Assembly (NCBI RefSeq): GCF_024323335.1
Contig: NC_066579.1
Span: 245,699,575 to 245,763,574 of the forward strand
Source of the DNA: Lathyrus oleraceus
Taxonomy: Eukaryota > Streptophyta > Magnoliopsida > Fabales > Fabaceae
Reading direction: 5' to 3'
DNA length: 64,000 nucleotides
Below the pieces are notes generated by a model. It had not been told where the DNA came from and did not search any database. It saw nothing but the letters and a program-made list of their open reading frames with translations. Position 1 is the stretch's first letter, and each line of letters begins with the position of its first letter. The position numbers and the translations under genes were made by a program. Shown here piece after piece: positions 33,641-45,655 of this stretch.

Positions 33641-35433
33641 GAAAGAAGTTCGAAGCAATTTCAATCACTGATGGCACCAGTCTAGGTGTCAATATGGTAG
33701 ATCTGAAGCAACCTCCCCCAGAAATGGAGGAAGTGGAGGAATGTTTAAAGATGGAGCAAGAAGGGATGAAGTTTGGCTATCCCAAAGCCAACGAGAGCCT
33801 ACGTGAATATCTCTGAAGATGTCACAAAAAGAATGCTGACATGTTGCTGTGCCCAAGATGCAGCATCAGGATATCTCGAAGGGTGGCTGAGGATTACGAG
33901 AGATGGCAACGAATAAAGACCGAGAGAAACTGGAGGAAGGAAAGCCAATTACAGAAGGTGTATCCCACACCAGGAGAAAGCCTTATGGGTTTCATTGTGC
34001 GTTGCTACAAATATGAAACGGAATGTTTGATGTGTCCCAGGTGTGGGGCAGTGTATAACAGAGAATTATAGGAAGCATTCGAAAGAATCCCATATGACCA
34101 AGGTTGGGACGGACATGGAGGCAACCCAAACATGTATAGCTTCGACAAGAGGGGAGCGCCTAGGAGGCCAGATAGCCCTCACCCAAGGGAGAAAAGAGTT
34201 ATGTTTAAACTGCCAGCAGAAGTCCCTGAGGACAAATGGACTCAGGTGGGACCAAAGAAGGGAAAGTGGAGAAGTTTCGAGGACGGGGGAAGAACCTCTT
34301 GGGCATATAGAAAACAATTTCAGGCATCCAAAAGAGAGGCTATCAGGCTAGAAATTTACAAAGGAAAAAACCCTATGTCAAGATCCCAATGGAGAAGGCA
34401 TCAGAGGATGAGGAGAGCAGAAAGAGAGATGAATCTAAAAGAGACTGGAGAATCCAGCAGCGTCAAGGTTCCCCCAAATATCAATGATTTGACCAAACCA
34501 CCCGTAGGAAGAAAGTTATTTCCAGATGAAAACATAAGTCAAAAGGTTCAAAAGGAACAAGTAAGAGAGGAGGAAATGCTCACAGACGACTTCGAGTCCG
34601 ACAGAGTGTCTTTCGTGAATATGAATTGCAACATAGTCTCAGTCCTGCCGTACGAGTATAACCAGGAAATAGAGGTTGAAGATAATGAGGAAGCGGACGC
34701 TGCGGAGATGGCGAAGCATCAACCAGTGTGTTACTATGTTCTGAATAGTGGGGTTGTCGAAGAGTAGAACACTATTTTCGAAAGGCCTCACTAGGGGATG
34801 CAGAGTTACCTCAAGCCCCTATACATTAGGGCCAAAGTTGGACCGGTGGGAGTGAATAAAGTCTTGGTGGATGGAGGAGCAGCGGTCAATTTGATGCCCC
34901 AACTCATGTTGAAAAAGATAGGCATGTTCGAAACTGATGTCAAACCCCACAACATGGTATTGTCAAATTATAAAGGTAAGATAGGACAGACGCTGGGCGT
35001 CATACAAGTAGACCTGACTGTTGGGTCGATCACAAGACCAACGATGTTTATGGTAATACCTACAAAAGTAAATTACAATTTACTACTAGGGAGAGAATGG
35101 ATACATGGAATATGGGCAGTCCCTTCAACCATGCACCAGAGAATATCCATCTGGAGAGAAGATGGTGTGGTAGAGAACGTCGAAGCTGACCAAAGTTACT
35201 TCATGGCAGAAGTAAACCATGTGGACAAGAGAAACTTCGACAGAAGCTTGGCGCACATAGGACCATGTTACCCAGCGGAAGAAGGCTACGCCCCAAATAA
35301 AAATTCCTTGTACTTCTTGACTCTCCACCTAAATGGCTTTCAGTGGGACAGGGAAATTATGGGAGACCCAGAAGAAGGGGAATCATCTGAAATACGGCCA
35401 ACGGGCTGGGATGAAGACCCGTACTATGACTGA
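33641..35433 (+). pseudogene. Tat zinc-ribbon-like segment and aspartic protease
   Basis: Frame 1 continues gag-pro after the frameshift. At 33838-34071 is a cysteine-rich part with two CPRC motifs (LLCPRCSIRI near 33850 and CLMCPRCGAVYNREL near 34027). The pairs are about 58 residues apart and could together bind zinc. A basic, Arg/Lys-rich region follows (34132-34450). Protease lies at about 34820-35120, with VLVDGGAAVNLMP, whose active site is D-G-G where D-T-G or D-S-G is usual, and LLLGREWIHGI. Stops at 33814-33816, 34069-34071 and 34765-34767 break the frame. The last open part (34798-35433) ends with a tga that overlaps the pol start. I cannot say whether the stop at 34765 is original or decay. 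Confidence 0.7.
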
Positions 35434-38400
35434 GTCTTCTTTTCTCGAAAAGATTTCGGCCTACATGGCTGAGAACAAAAGACAAGCGGCTCTCGAAGCC
35501 GAGATAACAAACATGGCTAACAAAGCCACATATGGTGAAATCTATAATACAGGACCGGGGGAGTTCTCTAAACCAAAACCCCCTGACGAACAAGTACCTG
35601 TAGAACCAACAGAAAAAAGGTTAGACGCCATCTACGACAAAGAGCCTCTGGGATTTGAAAAAGATCCAGTAACGTCAAGTGCAAAGATGTTAGCACAAGA
35701 TCCTCTTGAAGAGATTGATCTCGGAAGTGGAAGTGCAAAAAGAATTACCATCATCAGCGCTAAACTGGACCCCAAGTTGAAAGTGAGAGTCATTCAATTG
35801 CTAAGAAAAAACAAAGATTGCTTCGCTTGGGATTACGACGAGATGCCTGGTTTGAAGAGGGACTTGGTCGAATTAAAGCTGCCTATCAAGGATGGCAAGA
35901 AGCCCATCAAGCAGACTCCAAGAAGATTCGCCCCAGAAATCCTCTCAAAGATAAAAAAAGAGGTCGAAAAACTTCTTCGTTGCAATTTCATCAAGACCAC
36001 AAGGTATGTCGATTGGATTGCAAATATAGTCCCTGTTATCAAGAAAAATGGCTCTTTGCGAGTATGTATAGATTTTCGTGATCTAAATGCAGCAACTCCT
36101 AAAGATGAGTATCCAATGCCTGTGGCAGAGATGCTGGTTGACTTAGCCGCAGGCTATGAATATCTCAGCATGCTTGATGGATATTCTGGCTATAACCAGA
36201 TTTTCATTGCAGAAGAAGATGTTTCTAAAATAGGCACTTATGAGTGGATAGTTATGCCTTTTGGCCTAAAAACGCCGGGGAAACATACCAGCGAGCAATG
36301 AATTCTATATTCCATTATTCTATAGAGACATTTATGCAAGTGTACATAGATGACATTGTGATAAAATCTACGTCAGATGAAGATCATCTAACCCATCTCA
36401 GCCAATCATTTGAAAGAATGAGAAAACATGGCTTAAAAATGAATCCTCTTAAGTGTGCATTCTTTGTGCAGGATAGAGATTTTCTGGGCTTTGTGGTCCA
36501 CAAAAAGGGGATAGAAATCAATCAGAACAAGACGAAGGCTATTATGGAGACCAAAGCACCATCAACCAAGAAGGAATTGCAGTCATTATTAGGAAAGATA
36601 AACTTCCTAAGAAGATTCATTTCGAATTTAAGTGGTCAAACTCAAGCCTTCTCTCCCTTTCTGCGTCTGAAATAAGGGAAGTTTGAATGGAATGACGAAC
36701 ATCAAAAGGCATTCGACAAGATCAAACATTATCTGACGAATCCTCCTATCTTGGCACCACCATGTGGAAAGAAGCCTATGAGACTGTATATATCAGCTTC
36801 CGACACTACCATAGGTAGCATGTTGGCGCAAGAGAATGAAGATGATGTCGAAAGAGCCATTTATTATCTTAGTAGGGTTTTAAATGATGTAGAAACTAGA
36901 TACACTTCAATAGAAAAGTTGTGTCTTTGTTTGCATTTCTCTTGTACTAAACTCAAGTATTATATAAAACCTATTGATTTATACGTCTCTTCGCATTTTG
37001 ATGTCATTAAGTATATGTTATCTAAGCCAATAATGCACAGTCGAATTGGCAAATGGGCTTTGGCACTCATTGAATACTCTTTAACCTTTATGCCTTTAAG
37101 GGCAATGAAGGGACAAATAGTATCAGACTTTATTGTAGACCATGCAGTGGTCGAAACTCCTCAACTTCAAGTTGAGTTGAAACCTTAGAAATTATTCTTC
37201 GACGGTTCCACCCATAAAGATGGAAGTGGGGTTGGGATAATGTTAATTTCTCCTGATGAAATTCCAACAAAACTCAAATATAGAATTGAAGGTCCCCTTT
37301 GTTCTAACAACGAAGCAGAATATGAAGCCCTTATTGCAGGACTTGAGGCTTTGTTGGAATTGGGGGCAACTAGGGTCGAAATTAAAGGAGACTCAGAATT
37401 AGTAATCAAGCAACTGACGAAGGAGTACAAATGTATAAAAGAAAATTTGATTATGTACTTCGTCATTGCAAATAGGTTACTCAAAAAATTCGAATACATC
37501 GACATAAAACATGTCCCTAGAATAAAAAACTAAGAGGCTAATGACTTAGCACAAATAGCTTCAGGATATAGAATTTCAAAAGAGAAGCTAGAAGAACTCG
37601 TTGAAGTAAGAGGAAAGGCAATGGCTGCCAGATTGTCTTCGACAGATTTGGAAAGCACCCAGTTAGGATATGCTAACAAGGAGGAGTTTGAAGTATTGGC
37701 CATTGATACCTTAATAGATACAGATTGGAGGACTCCAATTATTAATTATCTTAAGGACCCTTCGACATATACAAAAAGAAAAACCAAGTACATGGCTTTA
37801 TCTTATGTATTGATAGGAAATGAATTATTCAAGAAAACCCCTGAAGGGGTCCTGTTGAAATGCTTAGGAGAAAGCGAAGCTTACTTGGCATTATCTAGTA
37901 TACATAGTGGAGCTTGTGGAGCACACCAGGCAGGCCATAAGATAAAATGGTTGCTTTTCAGATATGGAATGTGTTGGCCCACCATGTTAAGATATTGTAT
38001 ATAATTTGGTAAGGGTTGCAAAGAATGTCAAATACATGCAGAAATTCAACATGCTCCTGCAAGTGAGCTTCATACAATTATTAAGCCTTGGCCTTTTAGA
38101 GGATGGGCATTAGATCTAATTGGGAAATTATACCCAATTCATCCAAAGGTCAAAGATACATACTTGTAGGAATTGACTATTTCACTAAATGAGTCGAAGC
38201 AGTACCTTTAGTAAATGTGGATCAAGAAACTGTTATCGAATTCATTCAAAGGCAAATTTTATACAGATTTGGAATCCCAGAAAGTATAACAACAGATCAA
38301 GGATCAGTTTTTACTGGTCAAAAGATACAAGAGTTTGCAAAGGAAATGGGTTTCAAACTGTTAACATCCATACCCTATTATGCTCAAGCCAATGGGCAAG

Positions 38401-38990
38401 TCGAAGCAGCCAATAAAGTAATAATTGGTTTAATCAAAAAGCATGTAGGAAAGAAGCCAAAAAATTGGCACAAAACTTTAGACCAAGCGCTTTGGGCTTG
38501 TCGAACCTCCCCTAAAGAAGCCACTAACACTACACCTTTCCAGCTTACATTTGGACATGATGCAGTATTACCTGTCGAAATCTACTTGCAATCAGTGAGA
38601 ATCTAAAGACAGGGAGAAATTCCATCTGGCTTATACTGGGAAATGATGATAAATGAACTGGTGGATTTGGACGAAGAAAGGTTGCATGCGTTAGAAGTAT
38701 TAAGAAGACAGAAGGAGATGGTAGCAAGGGCATACAATAAGAGGGTCAAAGGTAAAACCTTCACTATGAATGATTTAGTTTGGAAAGTCATATTACTTAT
38801 GGATCGAAAGAGTAAGGCATTAGGAAAATGGTCTCCACATTGGGAAGGACCTTTTCGAATTTTAAAAGCCTTTTCAAACAATGCATACGAAATAGAAGAA
38901 CTAACAGAGGATCGAAGAATCCTAAAAGTAAATGGAAAATACTTAAAGAAGTATAAACCATTTATGCACGAAGTTAGAATCATAACATAG
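35426..38990 (+). pseudogene. Tat pol: RT, RNase H, second (archaeal-type) RNase H, integrase
   Basis: The ATG at 35426 overlaps the tga of the gag-pro frame (atgactga). RT: FAWDYDEMPGL near 35820, LRVCIDFRDLNAATPKDEYP near 36058-36117, DGYSGYNQI near 36176, catalytic YIDD at about 36343-36354. A shortened A-run near 36268-36273 shifts the frame in RT. RNase H: SASDTTIGSMLAQE (36796-36837) to SDFIVDH. Second RNase H: FFDGSTHKDGSGVGI from about 37197, NNEAEYEALIAGLEALL near 37306, GDSELVIKQL near 37390. Integrase: zinc-finger part about 37908-38050, ALDLIGK near 38108, TDQGSVFTG near 38290, EAANKVIIGL near 38404, C-terminal part to 38987. It is broken by stops at 36673-36675, 37186-37188 (tag where Trp is expected), 37531-37533 and 38002-38004, and by shifts near 38010-38200 and 38610. 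Confidence 0.85.
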
Positions 38991-39115
38991 TAAATAAAGA
39001 ACTATGATGGCCAAAATGGTGAAGATATTTAAACTCCAAATATGTGCCAAAATGACTTTCGTCTTAATCAAGTTACAAGTAAACAAGAGTCGAATAAAGC
39101 AAATACAGGAGGAAA

Positions 39116-42100
39116 TCAAAAAGGAATAGTGGCCCTCATCCGATCATATTTTTTCTTCGCCAAACCAATCTTATACTGAACAGCCGCTTGAACTCCTCTG
39201 AGGTGTGCAATATCTTCGTTCATAGCCGTAGCCTTTTCGACATGATCTACGCTTTGCTTCGCCAGATCATCAGCTTCAGTACTATCCAAGCCTCGGATAG
39301 CAGCCTGCTTCGCCTTAGCGTCAGAAATCTTCTTTTGCAATTCTGCAATATGAAATTCCCAAAGACGTATCGAAGCAGTGTATGTGTCGAACTCTGCTTG
39401 GGCTGATTTTCTGGAAGCGGCTAACTCCTCAGAAGCTTGTGAAGTTCGAAGGGCATTGTCAAACTCAATGGCTTGAGCTTTTTCAGTCGATAGAAGCTTA
39501 GCTTTGGCATCCACCTCCCTATGATATTCAGCACATACTTGGTCAATAAGGTTCTGAATATCAATAAGGGCTTCACCTACATCAGTGGGGCAAGCAGTGA
39601 TGTTAATCTTGCTTATCAGCTTCTTTATGCTAAAGCTCGCTCCCACATTATTCTTTAATTTGTCAAAAATATTTACATCAAAAACTGCCTTCTTCACCTG
39701 CTGAAGGAGTTCGTCATGTGATGCTTCGTTTGCACTAGCGCTAGAATTGGTCGAAGCTCCAGAAATACTTTGCTCTGAAGAAGACTCTCTTTGAGCCATC
39801 ATTAACCTCACATACTTGAGGGGATCATTTTGTTTTAAAGATATTTTCTCCTCCTCAGTAAGTGGTATAGGTGAAGTCTGGGTGATGGATGGTCGAACTT
39901 TAGTTGGAGTTGGGACCGTGTCGACGCTGGCATTACCAGTTCCAGTTTGATTTCCCTCAGTATCAGCTTCATTCATGTCTTCATCTTCTCGAAAATACCC
40001 CTCAATTTCATCTGAATCTTGATCATCCTCATCAACATCATTTGAAGGGAACACAACTCTGGCAGGAGAATTACTAGGAGTATCCTCAAAGGCTTCTTTC
40101 CCTGTTGAGTCCTTCTCGTCAACGTGCTTCGAATCTCTTTTACCATCTTCACCAGGAGAAGAGGTTTCTTCTTTGTTTTGAGCGTTATCTGCTTCAAGAT
40201 TTTGAGCTCCAGTCGTAGAGCCTTTGTTTTGGATAGCACCGCTGATTGTCGGAGGAGGAGATGGATTCATGCCGCTCGAAGGATCACTTTGATTGGCAGT
40301 AGAAATGAGGGGAGTGGTGGCTTTGTCCTGAAAATAAAGTGTTAGAATAAAAGTATGAGTTTGTCGAAAGACAGAACACTTAAGGTCGAAGTATACCTGT
40401 TGAGCCTCAGGATCGGAGGCATTGCTCCCAATATGCTCCAGCGCTGCGCCACCAGAAGGCTGGGATGGAGTTTTCTTTGGAAGAGGAGGGATAATGGTGG
40501 TTTCGACACCTTGCTGTTTATTTGGTTGAAAAGGGGAAACTATTGCCTTATTTTTCTTCTGTTTTTTCTTGAGTAGAGTGGAGGAGTATCCTCTTCATCA
40601 TCTTCGACAAGAATTATATTAGCAGGAGAGGCTTTCCTTTTCTTGGGTGTCAAAGGAGGCTTGCCACTACCCTGAAAAAGAAAATTATGAATAATTAGAA
40701 AAAATATGAAAGAGACAAAGAAGTTATTTGATGTAATACCTTTGAACTCTTCTTCGATTTTTCTGGAACAACACCAGAAGGCACTCCCTGGCTTGAAGAG
40801 GTAGTTGGCCTGGAGGCAGTAGTCGAACTAGCCTTTCCCACAAGCTTTTCTATCTTCGCCAGCTTCCTTTCGACAGCTAAAGAAGGATGTAAGTTAGTCG
40901 AAACATGCAAATGTTTAAAAGATAGGCAAAAAGACAAAATGGAGTTGTAAAACCAAGAAATCCAAACATTCCACACCTTCACATGTCGGAGAAGTAATTC
41001 TCACTACAACTAAGTCGAAGTGAAGAAAGCCTTTGAAACTGTCTAAGGTATGTTTGGATGCAACTACCCTTTTAGCCGGTTTTTGTTGGTCATTTTTCAA
41101 TTCATTAAAAATATTCCCACATGTAAACCAGTCTGGGTAAGGGGGAAAAATGACAAAGCAAAATCTGCACTGGGTAAATTTTTCAATTCAGGTTTTACAG
41201 CTTTGAGAGTTTTTCTTTTGGCAATCTGTTTTTCAAATTTTTCTTTTAAATTTGGCGCTGCATCACAAACGGTTCTATAAAGGTTCGTTGGGTCATAGAC
41301 AGTTTCAAAGTGCTTTTGGAATGCTCGGATTTCTTCAGAATGAGTAATCTTACCCTTGGGGACATTTTCCTACAAAGATGAAAAAGCCTTTGTTAGACGT
41401 TATTTGATTTCAGCAGTACAAAACATATTCTTGGAATAGAAATCTGTCCACCAAGTGGCAAAACCATTGGTGGAATAGAACGACGGTTGGAAGACTATTA
41501 ATTGGAATTCAGCAAAATTTGCATGGAATTCTTTGTGGATGGAAATGTCTTGAGCGCTCCATTCAGTCCCCGCACAGCAGATCTCACGCTTTCGTTTGAA
41601 TAAAGAAACAGGGATAAGTTGACACAGCCCAAATTGTCGAGAGACAAAATTAGGTTGATAAGCCAACATACACACATGACTCTTTACTGGCAGAATCCTA
41701 GAAACGAGCAACCTTGGGAGGAGAAAGGCGCGCCATATGTCTTCAATCTCTGTGTTGGAATTTTTCACAGCGTCTACATCATCAGTTGGAGTCAGTCGAA
41801 GGACCATGGATTCGACTGGCAAAAGGAGCCATCGAAGGAAGGAAATGGTGACACTTCGAGAACATCAAGGTGTATTTGGTGAGGGAAGTTTGTAAGTTGT
41901 CAACATCATCAGTTGGAGTCAGTCGAAGGAGTCTGGTGCCCTCAATGCTTCGATTTATTATCTCAGGGGCATTTTCTTCGACGTTTCCTCGTGTTGGCAA
42001 AAAGGATTCGAAAGTGGCATTAAGCTACAACTGAAGAAGCCAATAAGGCCCAGATAGTAATAAATTAGTACCAGTTTCGTACTCTTTTAGCTTAGCACTA

Positions 42101-43026
42101 GCCGATCCTAGACTTTCGTACAAACTGGCCAATAAGAGTTCACTCAAACACATTCTTCGACCAACATGCAATTGGTTAGCGAGCGTTAAAAATCTCTTAG
42201 CAACTTGTAAAGATTTGCAACAAAAAAAGAACTTGGACAACCATAGACCTAAGAATGCTATATGTTCTATATCTGAAACTTCTTCCCCATCAACGTGATA
42301 TAGATTAATGTAAGTACTAAATGAAGCGTTCTTAACATTGAAGTCAATCAAGTTTTCACAGTCTTGGTAAGGGTCGAAGGTTTCTCCTGTCGGAGGAAGT
42401 CCAGCAATGGCAACTACGTCGAAAAGTGTGGGAGTCATCATTCCACAAGGAAGATGAAAAGTGTTATATGTGCTATCCCAGAAATATAGGCTGGATAATA
42501 ATAAAGGCTGACAGTAACTGAATCCCAGCTTCGACATCTGGATTAGGTCAAAAATACCCAATTCTTTCCAAAATGAAGCTTTCTTCTTTTCAACTTTTGT
42601 TAACCAAGCTAGATAGGATTTGTCTAGAGTTGGACAAGACCGAAAGGGTCTGAAACTATCAGTGATAAAATCCAATTGAAAAGCCTCTCTCTGGTTTAGA
42701 TCCTCATTGTCTTTAGAAGAAAGGGTTTTGTTGGCTATGGGTCTAGTAGTATGATGAAAAGGAAAAAACTGAGAAGATTTCTCTAAATGTTCTTCAGATA
42801 CTAATGGGCCTATAAACCCTAAAGCATTTCCAGAAAGTAGGGAAGGAACCATTACCTGAGAAGCAAAAATTGCTTTCTGTTCTTTCGAAAGTTTTGGAGC
42901 AGTGATGAGTTCTCGGTCCCCAACAGTGCTGGTTGTGCTGGTTGGAATGTTCTGGGAAGTAGAACTTTTTGAAGATCCAGCACCTTTGATGTTCTTTGAT
43001 TGCTTTTGTTGTTTATCGAAAGACAT
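39116..43026 (-). pseudogene. Antisense multi-exon gene in Tat element: plant-mobile-domain protein with NLS and coiled coil
   Basis: Coded opposite to pol, between integrase and the 3' LTR. ATG 43026 opens a Ser/Thr/Lys-rich lead, then a plant mobile domain (PMD, aminotransferase-like family; about 42900-41400) with LPCGMMTPTLFDVVAIAGLP and LSELLLASLYESLGSASAKL. At least three introns are clear from GT-AG ends and matching phase: 40976-40877 (100 bp, phase 1), 40739-40672 (68 bp, phase 0) and 40394-40328 (67 bp, phase 0). An earlier boundary near 41400-41370 is unclear. One of the small exons has a classical basic NLS core (PKKRKA, 40648-40631) before an acidic run. The last exon (40327-39116, stop 39116-39118) is Ser/Asp/Glu-rich and ends in a coiled coil (about 39600-39150). 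It is damaged: tag at 42025-42027 after YWLLQL where Trp is likely, and shifts near 41800, 41150 and 40540. PMD proteins occur in host genes and in several plant transposons. The function is unknown. Confidence 0.75.
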
Positions 43027-43160
43027 TGTAATGGGTTTTGGAGATTTTGAAGAATTAGTGTTTTAGGGAAGAAGAAGCGTTTTCAGAGAAGTTGAAGAAG
43101 ATGAACTTAGATGAAAAATGGAGATTTTCGTGAAAAGAAAGAGAAAAATGACAAGTGAGC

Positions 43161-43192
43161 TTTTATAGTGTGAAACCTGCGAAGCTGATTGG
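43161..43192 (-). promoter_or_regulatory. TATA and CCAAT boxes of the antisense gene
   Basis: On the minus strand, tataaaa (rc of 43161-43167) lies about 135 bp upstream of the ATG at 43026. A CCAAT box (rc of 43188-43192) lies about 20 bp further upstream. The text between TATA and ATG is C/T-rich, as in plant leaders. This points to a promoter inside the element that is separate from the LTR promoter and faces the other way. It rests on motifs and spacing only. Confidence 0.55.
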
Positions 43193-43457
43193 TTACGCTT
43201 TTCTAGGTTAGTGGGCCACATGGTGGTTTTTTCTGAGAAAATGGTACAGGGAATACTATTCATTTTCTTGGAAGTTGAAGTTCATGATGACAAATAACTA
43301 CGCACACGTTCTGATGAGACGTTTTGAAAAAGTTGATCATGATTAACTGACAAATATGGTCTTTTAGGTCTATGAAAGGTCTCTGGTCGAAATCTGGTGA
43401 AAACAAAAAATGTCCATTTCTACAGTAATTCGAAATAGACATTTCTTGGGGGCAATT

Positions 43458-44282
43458 TGTTAGCTGGAGATTTCGACAGGTAGCTGAAGTTCTTTGGAAA
43501 TGTTACGTTTTGGAGAATAGGTAAAAGATGGTTGTGCCGAAGCTGTTTAATTCTTTTCTTGAGTGAACAATTCTTTGCTGTCGAAGCCTGAGACTTAGAA
43601 GATTTTTTTGGGTTTCCATAAAGCTCTCTTCGACATAAGCGTTCACAGAGTCGAAGCTTCAAGCGGGAAGTATTTGAAATTTAAACAAAGCCGTTTCGTC
43701 AGGCCAACACATGGAAACATCTGAGATATACAACGCTTGAGAATGGTGAACGTGGCAGTCATATGTGTAAAGGCCGTTAGGGTCGAATTGCTATAAATAA
43801 GGGTCTTAGTTTTAGATTCAGGGGTGTTCAAACAGATATGCAGAAATTCACAAAATACACTCGAAGTACCGGAGCGAGAGAAAAGAGGTTTACGCTGAAA
43901 ATGTATGTATGAAGAACACCATAAGTTTCATTCATGTTATCTATTTCATACCAATTATTTAAATTAAAGTTACTCACTGCATTTTATTCTGTCGAATTGC
44001 CCTTATTTTCAGTAATTTATCATCACTTTTACTTCTGCATTTACATTTCGCCAAGTCTTCAATTTCAGTACTCTCTCAAAACTTAAAGCATTTACTTCGA
44101 GTCATTTATCTTTACCTTTCCCAAGTATTTTCATTATCTTTAAGAAACCTTTTACGACAAAGTTATCGTCATTTATGTTGTTCATCAAGTCATATGTTTC
44201 GTTCAGAATCGTTGTCAAAACACTTTTTGTCGTCCACAAATTAGAAACAAACTTAATTATGAGTTAACTCACCGTAATAACA
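43458..44282 (+). mobile_element. 3' LTR of Tat element (right end approximate)
   Basis: Starts TGTTAGCTGG after a short purine tract (cttgggggca, 43445-43454) that can serve as PPT. It contains a TATA box (tataaata, 43791-43798). A TG...CA end that pairs with the start (TGTTA...TAACA) falls at 44282. LTR-like text may continue to about 44340, because Ogre integrase coding is only recognisable from about 44345. No second copy exists in the window to fix the end. Confidence 0.6.
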
Positions 44283-44344
44283 GTTCTTGAGACACATGTC
44301 CTAGGATCAATCTAGTCGATTCTGTAAGTTACCAAAAATATATA

Positions 44345-45655
44345 AATTTGGAAGACTAGCGGTTGTTTATCAGAAATCATTGGTAAACAAGGTGCAAGAT
44401 GATAAGCCATGGTATTATGATATCAAGTGTTTTCCTCAAAGTCAGATTTACCCTCCTGGGGCATCTGTTAAAGATAGAAAGACTTTGAGGAGATTATCAG
44501 GTAGTTTATACTTCAATGGCAATGTGCTTTATAAAAGGAATTTTGACATGGTTCTGCTCAGATGCGTGGATAGACACGAAGCAGACCTGTTGATGGCTGA
44601 GGTCCATGAGGGTTCATTTGGTACTCATTCCAATGGACATGCCATGGCTAGAAAAATGTTGAGGGCAGACTACTATTGACTGACAATGGAGTCTGACTGC
44701 TGCAAATATGTGAAGAGATGTCACAAATGTCAGATTTATGCGGATAAGATTCATATTCCCCCGACACTTCTGAATGTGATTTCATCACCATGGCCTTTCT
44801 CTATGTGGGGAATTGACATGATTGAAATGATAGAGCCGAAAGCGTCCAATGGTCACAGGTTTATTCTCGTAGCAATTGATTATATCACCAAGTGGGTTGA
44901 AGCGGCGTCATACGCAAATGTGACCAGGCAGGTGGTTGTGAAGTTTATCAAGAATCAACTCATATGCTGTTATGGTGTGCCAGACAAGATCATTAATGAT
45001 AATGGATCTAACTTGAACAACAAGATGATGAAAGAGCTGTGTAGCGAGTTCAAGATTGCACATCATAATTCTTCTCCTTATAGACCCAAAATGAATGGGG
45101 CTGTTGAAGCTGCTAATAAGAATATTAAGAAGATTGTCCAGAAGATGGTTGTTACGTACAAAGATTGGCATGAGATGCTGCCATTTGCTTTGCATGGATA
45201 CCGTACATCTGTCCGCACTTCAATAGGGGCAACCCCTTTCTCCCTTGTATATGGCATGGAGGTTGTGCTCCCAGTAGAGGTGGAGATCCCATCAATGAGA
45301 GTCTTGATGGAAGCCAAGTTGACTGATGCTGAATGGTTCAGAGTCGTTATGACCAAATGAATATGATAGAAGAGAAGAGATTAATTGCCATGTGCCATGG
45401 TCAGTTATATCAGCAAAGGATGAATAAAGCCTTTGATAAGAAGGTTAAGCCTCGTGTGTTCTGAGAAGGCGACCTTGTGCTCAAGAAAGTCTTGTCTTTC
45501 GCGCCCGATTCCAGGGGCAAGTGGACTCCAAACTATGAAGGTCCATATGTTGTTAAGAGAGCCTTTTTAGGCGGTGCTTTGATACTTACAACTATGGATG
45601 AGGAGGATTTCATTCGTCCTGTGAATTCAGATGCAGTCAAGAAATACTTCGCCTA
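44345..45655 (+). pseudogene. Ogre #1 integrase remnant
   Basis: Readable from about 44345. The N-terminal linker and zinc finger give KPWYYDIKCF (44404), HEADLLMAEVHEGSFGTHSNGH (near 44576-44640) and CHKCQIYADK (44716-44745). The catalytic core shows WGIDMIE (44815), the NDNGSNLNNK part (44995) and MNGAVEAANKNIKKIVQKM (45091). The C-terminal part includes GKWTPNYEGPYVV near 45520 and ends with YFA and taa at 45653-45655. Decay: tga at 44677-44679 where tryptophan is expected between YY and LTMESDC; a shift near 45330-45355; a tga near 45463. In the catalytic core the second Asp lies in 'aatgataatgg', where the first Asn replaces the Thr or Ser usual before Asp. This is the only surviving coding part of Ogre #1. 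Confidence 0.85.

Larger units (their letters stand above)
31298..44340 (+). mobile_element. Tat-lineage Ty3/gypsy element with antisense gene; 5' LTR missing
   Basis: Order on the plus strand: short leader (31298-31399), gag (31400-33640), zinc-ribbon-like segment and protease (33641-35433), pol with RT, two RNase H domains and integrase (35426-38990), an antisense gene (43026-39116) and a 3' LTR (43458 to about 44282-44340). The second, archaeal-type RNase H is the mark of the Tat lineage. No 5' LTR is present: the left edge abuts the end of the inverted Ogre #2 LTR. The right edge passes into Ogre #1 integrase sequence near 44340, so this element was inserted in Ogre #1 pol. The exact right end of the LTR is uncertain. 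Confidence 0.75.

Noticed and set aside
39188..40345. Plus-strand frames opposite the antisense gene
   Set aside because: They are in shadow frames of the antisense exons, which have coherent domains and matching introns.
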